Under the pieces are notes generated by a model. It saw only the letters and a program-made list of their open reading frames with translations. It was not told the DNA's origin and did not search any database. A DNA stretch of 64,000 nt from contig JABWDB010000019.1 in NCBI GenBank assembly GCA_019614645.1, positions 124,001-188,000 of the forward strand. Reading direction: 5' to 3'. This DNA is from Stratiolaelaps scimitus (Eukaryota > Arthropoda > Arachnida > Mesostigmata > Laelapidae). The stretch's first letter is position 1, and every line of letters starts with the position of its first letter. Below are positions 36,709 through 56,616 of this stretch, piece by piece. A program made the translations under genes and the position numbers.

Positions 36709-36979
36709 ATGGTGGCCCTTAGGCCCGTAATGCCGGCAGGACAAGGCTGTTGTCCTCGGCGGTGCCGATCGCCGGGCGCACGCCGAAGCTATGATCTGAC
36801 CTTGTCGCGCATGCGCAGCGTGTCATTGGATGTGCTCAGTGTTCCTCATGAGACTAATAAAAAGGATACGAGCAGCGATCGTGATCTCGTGGATTACTCG
36901 AAAAGGAAGGATCGAGCTAGCACAGCGACTGCAGCTGACATTTCGACGGCATGCAGCGGATCATCGCCGAGGAGACGAG
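36709..36979 (+). CDS. Candidate alternative first coding exon upstream of CMIP
   Basis: An ATG at 36709 opens a frame of 90 codons rich in Arg, Ser and Asp, including RRSYDLTLSRMRSVSLDVLS and SSDRDLVDYSKRKDRAS. It then meets a donor, ACGAG|GTAATG, at 36979/36980 in phase 1. The composition looks more protein-like than neighbouring frames, which are homopolymer-rich. After the donor the frame degenerates into an Asn run from AAC repeats. Phase 1 fits the CMIP exon at 51746. There is no homology, so this rests on frame, composition and splice motif only. Confidence 0.3.
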
Positions 36980-37254
36980 GTAATGACAACAACAAAAACA
37001 ACAACAACAACAACGTTGACAAAAACAGCTAATCGAAACGAGATCGTGGTGTTTTCTTCTGCATATGTTTGGGGACGGATTTACGACTCTCCGCTGTTCA
37101 GCGGAGAGAGTCGCTTGACAAACAAGCACGGCTCCTTGCTAACACCTCTTCGTATCTATGTATCCTAGAGAAAGAAAGAGGGAGAGAGAGGGTCTAGGCT
37201 CGTGAGAAATTGCAACTGGACAACACATTTGGAAGCTGCAATCTATCGTATTCG

Positions 37255-37302
37255 AAGGAAAATCGCTTTTAACACGTATTCTTATTAGAAGCGATTTTCC
37301 TT
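37255..37302. repeat. Perfect 14-bp stem-loop
   Basis: AAGGAAAATCGCTT (37255-37268) and AAGCGATTTTCCTT (37289-37302) are exact inverted copies around a 20-nt loop. If transcribed it would form a stable hairpin. It is too short for a typical microRNA precursor. Confidence 0.8.
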
Positions 37303-39116
37303 TGTCTGTTTGAATTGACTGTTCCAATGGTTGAGTTGCGTCACTATTTGTTGTTAGCTATTTGTATGAGGCATTTCTTCGTGGCGAAGTCAAATAGGCA
37401 GGGTGAGGGCGCTGGACAGACGCAAGAGCCGTTGAAGAGCAGGATTCTCTACCAGATCTTTTACTTTTATGTATTGGCTCTGTTCGATAGCTCGGCCCAG
37501 TGATGCTGTTTCTAGTTGTTTCCGAAAACCGCTAATGAGAATGTGAGAACCATCACGCAAGTCACTGCTCTGACAGATGCAACGTCTACAGAGTATGGCT
37601 ATATTCGCATGGGTATACGCCTTTGTTTCGTGATGGAAATTAACATAGATCAACTCCAGTATGCTCATACTGTAGCAGTGCTATATTGACGATTCGTAGT
37701 CGATACATCGGGGTTGATTTGTTCGTCTGTTTGTGTCTGTTTGAATTGACCCCCTCTCGCGTCCTCTCCAGCGTGTGTGGACGGAAGTGATGTCTCGACA
37801 CATCTCTCTAGTGCTGTCTGACCCGTCTCGATCCCAGGCTCCGTTTATGATCGCCAATAGCCCCTATGCCCCTTACCCCTTGAGGTCCGCTTCTCTCCTT
37901 GGGGTGGGCCGCCTTTTTTCCGTAGCGGCACACCTTGTTCTCGTTCAGAGCGCCGCTGCCGCCGTCTTCCCGCTCTCCCCATGCCGACTAAAGCCCACTT
38001 GTGAGGGGCCGTGGGGCGGCTGCACCTTCAAGGGACGGGTGGGGGGGAGGCTTGTGGTCGCTCAATGGTAGGGACGCCACCCACGACTTCGTCCTACTAC
38101 CTACTAGCGAGCTTCACTTCTACCACCTCCTGCCCTCTCGCCTGGGTCTGGCTCCGTAGCTGGGTCGGTTAGTGTGCGTGGCGCAATGATGCAACACGGG
38201 CTGGGGGCGATGGGGTTAACCAGCGAACCGGCGATGGTACTACACCTACGCGCGGAAAACCTTTTGTTTCAAATGTTACATCTGCTAGAGGTAGATGACC
38301 CGATGGACTTCGAGTGGGGGGACAGCAAACCAGCAGACACGAGTGGCCATGGCCGAACGAAATGTGCATAGGGAAGATCTGGGTTGGATTGGTGGGGGGT
38401 CGACATCGAATACTTTTCGGGATCGATCTGTGTCTGTCTTTCTGCATCGAGGCGGCACTGCCGCGCTGTTGCTGCTGTCCATTTCCTCTTCCGTGGCTCT
38501 CAGCATTGCTGAGGCGCGCTCGAGACGAAGCCCAAGCGAGGGGCCCTTCTCAGCAAGGGCGCATGCGCGAGGTGGCTTTTGGCCCGTGAAGCGGAGCCGA
38601 AGTGGAGAGAGAGCCGTCCACTGCCGCCTGCCGGTGGACCCCTCAGCAGCGCCGGTGGCAGCAGAGACGACGGGACTCAGCCTACACGGGCCTGATTCTG
38701 TCTGCCCGCCGCCAGCTAGCCTACCTAAGGCTGAGCTGAGCCCGCCTCTATTGCAACAGAAGATGCTGGAAAGCGGCCTGACTCGCGAGCGATCAGACGA
38801 ATTCCGATTGTCTGTGCGCCCCGAGATCGCCGCGACGTGTGCGACTGGAGTGCGTACTACTGCTGGTGGTGTGCGATTGTGCCCTCCGTACGATTGTGTC
38901 GCACAGATCACAGCAGCTATGGTGCACCGTTGTCGCCGAGGTGTCGTGTAGGTGCTCGACAACTTGACAACGACATCCAGTTCAGTCGAATCGAAGGCTG
39001 CCAACCCAGGATGACTGTCGGGTCAACCCGCATCCGTTATCCTGTCGTTATCCTGTAGCTATTGTGAGTGCGGCAACGGATAGCAAGCAAGATTGTCTGT
39101 GGGTGGCTGGCAAGAA

Positions 39117-39136
39117 AGAGAGAGAGAGAGAGAGAG
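39117..39136. repeat. GA microsatellite
   Basis: About ten GA dinucleotides within the GC-rich domain. Confidence 0.85.
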
Positions 39137-40327
39137 CGAGCGAGGCGTTTGAGTGTTTGTAAGTACGTCGTCCGTGTGCTATTTACGCGAATTCGGTTCG
39201 CGGTACTGCGTGCGCGTGGGTCAGATCGTTGGCAGGATGTACGAATATCCGCTGATTTCCAGATTGCAACTGACGCACACAAGTCATTGATGCATCGGAG
39301 CCTGTTACGGAGGGAGTATCGTGGGATTGCTGTCGAACGAAGCGACAACAACAATAGCAACAACAGCAACGACAACGGCATTAGAAGTAACAACAAGCGT
39401 TGTTTTCTGCACGTACCCTGGATTACATCACGCATCCCCAGTGATAGGGCCGCCGCCTCGTCACCAACGGCAATTATCCGTTCAGCAGCAGCAGCAGCAC
39501 ATACGCATTTCGTTAATTGTACGAGATTTGCAGGTGTAGTACTCCTCTCCACGCCTCAACTGGATCAGGCCGCAAGCAGCGCGCAATCGCTGACAACGAG
39601 CGTTCACTGCATCTGCGAAAGCACTGCATTGTCCATCAACCGCTGCTAAATCAACGAATGCTACCTGCGACCGTTGTATTTGGTGGCATCCTAAAAGCGT
39701 TCGACTGACTGCTGATACCAGCTGACTAACGAGTGACCGGCTACGGTGGTGGCGGTGGTGGTGACAACGGCGGCGGCGGCGACGGCGTTGCAGCGAAATC
39801 CCGCTGCACGCCGTGATAAATGCTCGCGGGGACAAATTGCTGTTTGCTGCCACAACCTGACACCACGCCAACCTGTCTATACACCTATCGCGCAGTTGGC
39901 AATCGTCTCGAGTTCGTCCGTTCGTCCATGGCCAGCGGCAGCAGCAGCAGCAGCAGCAGCGGCCACGAGTAGTAGTTCCGCTGGACCCGGGACCTCTCTC
40001 TCCCTACCGCTGCTGCAGGATATCTGCCTACTGGTGCCCGTGACGGTACCGATAGCGCGTTCTGCATCGTAATCATCGTCAATCGAACAACGCTCTGGCA
40101 ACAACGTGTTTGTTCCCCGTTTGTCACCGTCTCCAGCCGCCGCGCGGGGGCGTCGTCCAACGTCCGCTGACGTAGACGTGGGCGATTAGTTGCGCACCTT
40201 GTCAGCCTGCCCAGCCCGTCTAGTTTTAGCTCTCTCGGCTCTCGTGGCTCGCTCCACGCGCGCGCGTCTCTCGCGTTCGACGCTCACCAAAAATACAACA
40301 AATACAACGCACGGCGCCACGGTCGAC

Positions 40328-40329
<2 letters not shown>

Positions 40330-40367
<38 letters not shown>
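40330..40367. repeat. GA microsatellite
   Basis: About 19 GA units with a GATA interruption near the left end, within the GC-rich domain. Confidence 0.9.
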
Positions 40368-40370
<3 letters not shown>

Positions 40371-43300
40371 AGCAGCGTCGAGTTCTAGTCGACGTAATAA
40401 ATAGTAGCAGCATAGCGGGCCGCTAATGGCGGCATGCTTCCAGGTGCCAATCCGCCAGCAACGATTGTTTCCACCATTACCGTGAAAGAAGTTCCCGCCC
40501 GACGCTGGTGGTAGTACCGCAGCGGCTGCTTGCCGCAAGCGATCGGCAGGGCGATCTGCTGCTATTGTGGCTTGTGCAAGTGTAAGTGTCTGTTGTGCAG
40601 CGAGATTGGCAACAGAGAGAGACAGACAGAGAGAGAGATCGCGCAGGTTGGCAGGCGGGCGTTCGGTCGGTTCGTTGGTCTGGCAAGCGAGCGTAACTCG
40701 ACGCGACCCGAGACACAAGAAAGAGAGAGAGAGAGAGATGCGGGCGGGCCGCCGTATTCGCTGCGCACCGCAGCCGCCGCCACCGCCGTCGCCGCCGCCA
40801 CCGCCGCCGCTCGATGTGAGCGAGCTGCAAGAAGTGTTGTAGCAGTTATCGTCGTAGTAGACGAAGTCGTGGCAGTATAACCGAACGCAACGCTAGCTTG
40901 CTCTGTCGGCCGCCAGTCAATCAGTTCGCCAATCGCCAGCCGCCGTCGCTGTTGCTGCTATTGCTGCCAAAACGGGCTTCTGGAAACAGCGCCTCTACTC
41001 GCTACTACTCAGCTGCAAGCAACCTCCGCAGCCAACCACCGTCGACTACTTCTCGACTCAACTCAACTGCTGATCCCGCTGCAGTGACTACGCGCAGCAG
41101 AAAGGCGAGTCGCGTCTCGGGCGAGGCAATACCTCCTTTCACGTCCATGCCCCCTCCATCGTTGTCCCCGGCCCTTCATCCGTCCAGGCCCAATCGCCTT
41201 CTACTATTTCTCTTCTTCATACCGTCACCGCTGCCGCCGCCGCTGCTGTCGCCGCACTTTCGAATCACACGAGCGCGCGTTCTACATTAGAAGACGAGAC
41301 ATCAGTAGGCGAACAGCGAGCTGTGAGCACGCCGTAGGAGCGTGCGCGCCCCTGCCGTAACCAAGCTGCTTGTCTCCTCTGCCGCTGGCGAGGTCTGTCG
41401 CTGCTAGACAGACAACAACTGTGCTCAGCAAGCGACAACAAGCGCTCGCCGGCGCCGTTCTGCTGCTGCTGTGGTGGTGTCGATTCGGTGGTGGGTTCGC
41501 ATTTGATTGTATATGTGCGTCTACCTGCTGGCGCGCGTATGCGTGCTTGTGTGTGTGTGGGACGACAATGCTGGTCACGCGCACACGTAGATCTATCTGT
41601 CGTATTGGGTGATAATTGCATAGCATAGCTTGCATGTCGCCCCTGACGTTGCGTACGGCAAGAAGTAGTTGTAGTAATAGTAGTTGTTGTAGTAGTAATA
41701 GCGTGGAGCAGCATTGTCCGCGCACGGTGTCTGCATTTCGCTGGCTTGGCTAGCTGTGATGTACAGCGGAAAGCGACGAAAGAGGACCTGAGCGAGCAGC
41801 ACTCAGACCCGCACGCGAACGCTAACACACACACACATGATCGGCGTGATTAGACGTCTGACCACCGTCTGACAACGGAAGTGATAAGAAAGAGCGACCC
41901 AGCGGAACGGTGTAGAATAGCCGGTCAGATCGTAAGCGAATAAGCCCGCAGCCAGCAACAGAGCCAGCGAATGCAAGCAGAGAATCGGCGAAGAACGACG
42001 ACGTCGGACGACGCCTTCTGAGCGACGGGACGTGACACAAGCCAAGCCAAAAACGCAACCCAGATCAGCCGGACGCGGCGACCCCGTACCGGTGTGTGAG
42101 TGTCTGCTTGTGACACATGTATTGACATGACGACAACGATATCGCGAAGTAGCAACGTTGCCGACCGCGTCTGGAAGTGGCGGCCAGACCTACGGCACCT
42201 GACTCACGGTGGGAACAGCCGATCAATGCGGTGGTAATATTTACGGCGGCTAACAGCAGTCAAACAACAGCGTATCGTGGTCAACAAGTGCGCCCAGAGA
42301 CGCTATTGTATACGAAACGAGTTTGCCGTTCATCGTTGTGGTCGTGGTCGTGACTGACCCTCCCGCTGCCCAGAAATATAGACCCCGAGACGAGAGCGTT
42401 CAAAGTTGGCGGTGCTTGGAGAGCTGGTGGCGGTCGGTGTCTCAAATCGATGTTCGGCCTTCGTTGCGGGGCGGAACACGAAACTAAAAAAAGATGCTAC
42501 TGTGAATTGTGTACCGCGTTTGCGTCAGCAACAGGCCAGCTAACGTCAGTGGTGTCCAATTGAAACTAGATGCTGTCACATGTACCGGCAGTGCGATGCT
42601 ATTATGCGTCTGTGAGAGAAAAGTGCTCCATCGGCCGAGTTGCTAAGTTGCGAAGTTGAAGAGTCAAGCGACGGTCAGCAGTCCACTGTCTATGTCGCTT
42701 TCGAGTGATACACAGGTGATACACAGCCGGCTTCCGCGCGGTCTGTCATTGCTGCATGTGTGCATTGTCGCCAACTTCGATTAGCGCAGAGTGGCGGAGA
42801 AAGCACAGGAGCAGAACTCGAAGCAGCACCAGCAGCGGCGGTAGCCGCTGAACGTGCACTCGACCGTGTCACGCGGCCCCCTCTAACAGCGGTGCGCAGC
42901 TCTGCCGGACGTTCGACACCTAGCGGTCGTCGTGCGGAGCGTCATAACGGCATTACCCGAAGCAGATCGTCATGCTAGCCCCTGTGGCTTCGATTGCAGC
43001 TACCGTGGCGCGGCCCACTGGCCGCTCCTCCCCATTAATCTTGTGAGATATGAGGATATTCGCCTGTGCGGTGGTGTCTTGACGCCCGCCAAACCCCCCC
43101 ACCGAATGTGAGCCGCTGTGGAGTGTATGATATATATCTCGCTTTTGGCTAGATCGTCCAGCGCAGCAACCTCTGGATAGTATTAGCTAAACTAATCATC
43201 ACCTATGTGAGTGCGTGGAGCGTGAAAACATCAAAATCTGGGGAAGGCCGAAGTGGAAAATCCCGATCGCGTTACGATCTGACGACGAAACGAACTACTC

Positions 43301-43988
43301 TCTCTCTCTGAGGCCTCTGAGGTGCGTCACAATCGTCGACCGCCACGACGCCAACAGCGTTGCGTGGGACGGGCGTCTGTGTGAGGTGTGTCTTCGGGTG
43401 ACGCCGATTGCAGCGTAGCGTGTTATCGTGTTAAGCTAGCGAAACCGTGTGCCCGAGACCCTGTGGTGAACGAGGTGAAAGACACTCGATAGCCAACCGA
43501 ACCAAATGAAGAACACGAATTTGTTTGTTCGTATTTGCCCTGGGAAAGGTGTAGTGTAGCTGTTGGAAAGTCATTGCTGCGAGTTTTCGCTTTTTCGGTC
43601 CTGTGTGCGTGTATCTGTGCGTGTGTCTGTGCGAGTGCCTGCAGAGACGACGAGGACGATCCACGTCGAACTTCGCGTCTACGGCTGACCACGATATGGA
43701 ATGACTACCCTCAGCAGGTAGCAACTGTGAGAAGCCGTCGCCAATAACAACAATAGCAGCAGCAGCAGCAACAACACAACGTCAAGCAAAGCGTGCGCGA
43801 CATAGGCGTGACAACCGTCCGAATTGAGTTGTTCGTACCGCTGTCGATTCCGGCAACGTGCCTCGTCCCGCCTTGCACCGCTGCTCGGATTGTCAGCTGC
43901 ACCGGGGCAGCTGAATCGGTGGGGGCATCTGCACCAATAGTGGCAGTGCAATCTCGTCGGCGCAAACAGAAACAGCGTCACTTGCACC

Positions 43989-51918
<7,930 letters not shown>

Positions 51919-52710
51919 GTGAGTGTTACCGAATCCGATATATGGGGATATCAAGAAATCCAGCCAGTCTATGCGCTGCACGGCAGTGGAGAACAACATG
52001 CAACCAATCGATCGACTTCGACCGATGCGAATCGACCCGCGTAGGCGGTCCACCGCTACATACGCACAGCATTAATGCTATGATATGGCTATGATATCGG
52101 AGGGCGGATAGCCGCCGCACGGTTGCCGCCATTTTTAACTCATTTTACAGCAAGCCCGAATTCACTGGACCGTGCTTTCGACACTGTCTCAGGACATACA
52201 GATTTTCTCATTGACAACATGTGCTTTTTTGGTGGTAGTGTCATAGAATAGAGGTGGTATCATCATCGTGGTAGGATGCGATGTTTACAATACGCATGAA
52301 GAAAGCGCGCGAAATACTTACTTAAGCGGAACGGGGTGAAGGCGTCAACGCGGACCGACTCGTCTCCATTGACCGCTATGGAAGGAACAGCGAGCGTCTA
52401 TTTGCCAACCGCAATCAAGCAATTTCGAAAGTGGCCACCAAACGTCATATTATGATATATAATAGATGAAGATGAAGTGATTTTCTGGTGTGTTCATCGT
52501 GTTGCGTTTGTGTACGCCAAGTCCTGGGAATAACCATTCATCATTTTAGATACACGATAGCTTGGCTAGTTACCAGTCTTGCAAGCTGAGTGAAATTGCT
52601 CTACGGTGCTGGGCGGGCTTCCTTGCACGGCTGGTCGTCAGGTGACACAGGTTTCTATAGGTGGCGCCCGTGTACCGGTGGTATCCGGAGTTACGGCTAT
52701 GATAGCTAGA

Positions 52711-52712
<2 letters not shown>

Positions 52713-52752
<40 letters not shown>
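52713..52752. repeat. ATT trinucleotide microsatellite
   Basis: About 13 ATT units, uninterrupted. Confidence 0.95.
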
Positions 52753-54157
52753 GTATACCTTTGTCATTACCCCCTGTTTAACAATATCGAGCTTCGAGCG
52801 TAGTTCGGCTGGAAATGCCGTTGGGTTTGTCTCCAGAAAAATACTACAGGGATATATACTAAAATATAGCACAGGGCAGTGCTCGCGAGGTGCTGAGCAG
52901 AACGGGAGACCGTTTGACGCCACAGCAAGGCCAAACACCACTAATGAAATTGTACCGATAGTCACCTCTCTGTGCCAGTTGTGTGATTTACAACCAGATG
53001 CTCAAGAGGAGCAGATTGCAAACGTTTTTTTGAAAAACAACTCTACTGCCGTCAATATATATGTTGGACGGGTTGATTCGATCCGACGTCTGGATGTTCA
53101 CCTTCAGCTCGAGATCTAGAACTGTCTCAAGAGGGTCGTCGTTCAGCTGCAGGAGTTCTGCGATCGGCATCATCGTCATCAGCTGTCTGAGATCATACCG
53201 AGAAAAAAAATGTAAAAATTGAAATATTGCATATCACAGCTACAGGATGAGCTATTCTGTAAATATCTATAGGCATTGCTTGCTCGCGTGATGATACACT
53301 CACCAATCAGACAAGCAAAGGGTATACTTGGGTCTATTTTCGCCCATATATTATATAGTGGGCGACAAAATTGATGTCTCTGAGCTAGAATCAAACAGGG
53401 AGAGCGAGAGAGAGAGAGACTGGGGCGAGACCATTTGCCCATCTGCAGCGCGGTTCGACTGCCAGCAGCAGTGCCCAGTATGTTATGGGCAGTGCGAGTG
53501 GTGGGCTTGCTTTTTGGCGGAGGTCATAACAGCGCTTGATCGCTCGCGGAAATAGGTGAAATTCGCACGATATTCGCAGCGGCGCACGGCCTGCTGTTCG
53601 ATTCACTCCGTTGAGCGTTGGATATTCGAGTTGGCGTTTAACGGTCGGCCAATCTGCGTCCTGTTGTAAATTGAATGGATTTACCATGACAGCTGTTAAT
53701 GCATGCTGTAAGCCCTGAAATGACACAAAGCGATATTAGTCCCACTGCGATATCTGAACTCGACAACGAAACGCTCGGCCTGTCGCTATCGACAGCAGCA
53801 GGTCCGGTTCGCCGCAGCACAGAGTTGTATGTAGCGTCATACGTTTAATGTCGACACGGCGTTTTCGCAATGTCGACGACTTGACCGAGTCGTCAGTGAC
53901 TGGCAGACAGACTGATTGACTGATATCTAGACGCATGCACGCTTGCGAGAGCTTGCTCTTCAACGATTTCATCTCATTCTCCGCTTGTCAACAGTAAAAG
54001 ACAAATCGCATCACAGTATCAACATTGATTCAATTTCATGCGCATGAACACTGTAATGGCATTGCCTTCCGTTATCCGATGATTAGAATAATCATTGATG
54101 AGGCACATGTACACTGCGATGCAATGAGATGATGTAGGTGGTGACGTTATGTGGAAC

Positions 54158-54205
<48 letters not shown>

Positions 54206-54208
<3 letters not shown>

Positions 54209-54252
54209 ATAACAATTTATATATATATATATATATATTAATTATTATGAGA
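54206..54252. repeat. Short inverted repeat around a TA array
   Basis: CTCATAACAATT on the left and AATTATTATGAG on the right pair with one mismatch around a TA run. Another TA array (about 54157-54205) abuts it on the left. Confidence 0.75.
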
Positions 54253-56461
54253 GGTGTGCCATCCTTATCGCTGCCGCCTGATGGATCTTCTGAGCTGACC
54301 CTTCGGGGACAGGCGTTATTCGTGTGTTGATGTCTTCGCGAAGCTTAATTCGACTGCTTTCGTTCAAAGTGCAGCCCGCCGACGCAATAGGTCATACGTT
54401 CTTCTGGAAACACCACCACCACCATCAGCAACAAGCACAACAACAGCAAGACCAAGCCAACGGGCGAATATCAGCGCCAGAGTGAATCTCGTCAATGTCG
54501 CGATGTCATACCCCCAAGTGGCGTTCGTGCAACGCGCGCAGTTTCTCCTGCTTTTGACGGCGGCGGCGGTGGTGGTTGGGCAATAGGTTGCACAGCAATA
54601 GGATAGAGCAGGTAGGCGGGGAGGGGTCGGACGTGACGGCAGTAATTAAATACATCAAACGTGCATAGAGCGTGAACGTAAGTCGTGCCGCTCGTAGCGG
54701 TGGCTGTGGCCGTGTCGATGGCGGTGGCGGGTGCTTCAATTACAAATTGATCATTATTCTATTAATTAGGCGCGGGAGAGAAGACGAGGAAAGAAAAATT
54801 CAATGATGAAGAGGATCGAGAGAGAGAGAGAGACCAAGTGTACAGCGGTTTGTTTTTGGTCTTCTTCTTATTGTTATGTGGTGTTACAGCAACAGCGATG
54901 CTGGCGATTCGTTGTAATAGGCTAGTTGATAGTGTGTGATAGCTATTCTATTAGCTCATTCTCGTAATCTCGTCTACTGGAGTGGAGCAGCCCAGCTATT
55001 ACGGTGAAGTTGTATGTACCAAGATGATACCAATGAGACTGAATAGAGACAGAGAGAGAGCAGGCGATACGTCGTATTGCGTATATAATAATATTGTTTG
55101 CAGAATTTCTGTTCACCCTGTGGATAGAGTGACGAGTCGAGATGGCTTAATAGTACAATGGAGATATTGAATAGATAATTGTTTGAGCTTGTTACCAAAA
55201 ACGTCTTCATTAATTCGTATAAACGATACTATAAGCCTTTGCAATACATTTCCTAGAGTCTCTGCTGGGTCATGCCGCAATTGGGTAATAGTAATTATAA
55301 TCATTTCGGTTGTGATGACCAGTCGACAGGCAGCGTGCAGTGGAATGAATGGATGGGGAAGGCAGGCAGCGTTTACCGGATTTGTTTGAAATGGCCAGGT
55401 TCGAGTCCCGCTGCGTGATGACATATAAGAGAGAGCTCAGGCATTCTGAAATTGCAGCTCCTTTAAGAAACCAATAAAGCTTAGCTTACCTTACCCTGTT
55501 GCTCTCTAAATGGGATAAACTGGAAGGCTATTTTACCGAACCTGTGAACTAAACCTCTAAGCCCACTTTACCACTAGTATCTTGTACGTTCACTAGTTCT
55601 ACCACTCAAACAGCTACCCCCTCCGAACACACTCAAATAAACGTGTGTTCCATGCTTCAATTTAGCTTCATTGTGTGTCTGCTCACTATGACACTCCGCG
55701 AGTGTGTCCCTCTGTGTGCGTGTGCCAGTGAGAGAAATTTCGATCTCGGCGTCGACGGCGGCGGCGGCGGCGGCTACAACGAAATTATACGACCGCTAAA
55801 TTGTGGACCAATAAACAGAGCGATCGAGCGACATCGTCTCCAGCTACTTTTTAACACCACTGCTACCACTGCTGTAATATAATAATACAACGATCGGCGC
55901 CGCGTTTTCCGCTCCTCAGCTCTGCTCTGACCTGCCCTCTGCCATGCGCTGCTGCTGCTGCTGATATCCGTTATTCTGACCCTTCGGCGTCCATCGATCG
56001 AAGCTCGTCGTCTCGGGGATCATCTCTTGCGGTGTCGGACGCTGTGAGCTGCTGTTCGATCCGATGTGGCGCGCGCTCGTTGGCCGGGCTTAATTCGGCG
56101 GCGCTCGGGGAACGCGCCATATGCCGACCTTCGTTGATTAGCCGACGGCAACCGCTGTGCACCCTGTCGTCACCTGTCAAATCGAATAATTTTACGGCCC
56201 TGCATTCTTCTCGTAGAGACACCTATCTGTATCCTGGATAAGCGCACCAAAGCTGGCAGTGGCACAAGCAGTGGTAGAGCGACGGTTCGATCTGGAGAAT
56301 ATGAACGGGTGAGCGGAAGATGCACGTGGCGTGGATTCAGGCGGATTGAATTGTCTAGCAAAAATAGACACGGGCTAGCCATGCGAACAAACGGACAGAT
56401 CTAATACGCAGGTATTCAGGCAAGAAAAAACTTGTCGACATTTCCCGCGAGGGATGAGGCC

Positions 56462-56476
56462 GGGGGGGGGGGGGGG
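56462..56476. repeat. Poly-G tract of about 15 bases
   Basis: An uninterrupted run of about fifteen G on the plus strand, preceded by GGCC. Confidence 0.9.
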
Positions 56477-56592
56477 TGATCGGTGTCGCATTGAAATTTC
56501 GAGAGAATGACGCTGGCGGGCGAGGTTGTGTCGTGTAGCGAGGTTGTGCCGCTGAACTCAATCCACAGTACAGTTCCACGATTGCATGGTCA

Positions 56593-56616
56593 TGAGGCGC
56601 CTCATGAGGCGCCTCA
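56593..56616. repeat. 24-bp perfect palindrome made of two 12-bp palindromes
   Basis: TGAGGCGCCTCA is itself a perfect palindrome and occurs twice in direct tandem, so the whole 24 bp is also self-complementary. It could be a symmetric protein-binding site; no factor is assigned. Confidence 0.9.

Larger units (their letters stand above)
35900..43988 (+). promoter_or_regulatory. GC-rich low-complexity domain, probable CMIP promoter/5'-UTR region
   Basis: About 8 kb differs sharply from the AT-rich flanks. It has frequent CG dinucleotides, GCG/GGC and CAG triplet runs (for example 36350-36380, 39750-39790, 39936-39962, 40780-40812) and GA runs (39117-39136, 40330-40367, 40720-40740). Long open frames overlap on several strands and frames, as expected from base composition. 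Its right edge abuts the first CMIP coding exon, so I read it as a promoter/CpG domain with long, possibly alternative 5'-UTR exons. No transcription start can be fixed by eye. Confidence 0.5.

Noticed and set aside
40186..40880. Several 75-144-aa frames around GA repeats on both strands
   Set aside because: Ser/Leu and Arg/Glu runs come from the GA/CT microsatellites; there is no independent support.
53391..53726. 111-aa minus frame with an acceptor-like TTTCAG near its start
   Set aside because: No family recognised, and the frame runs into GA-repeat-derived sequence.
55395..55425. GGTTCGAGTCCCG, resembling a tRNA T-loop
   Set aside because: The flanking bases do not form a T-stem and no A-box or acceptor stem is present.
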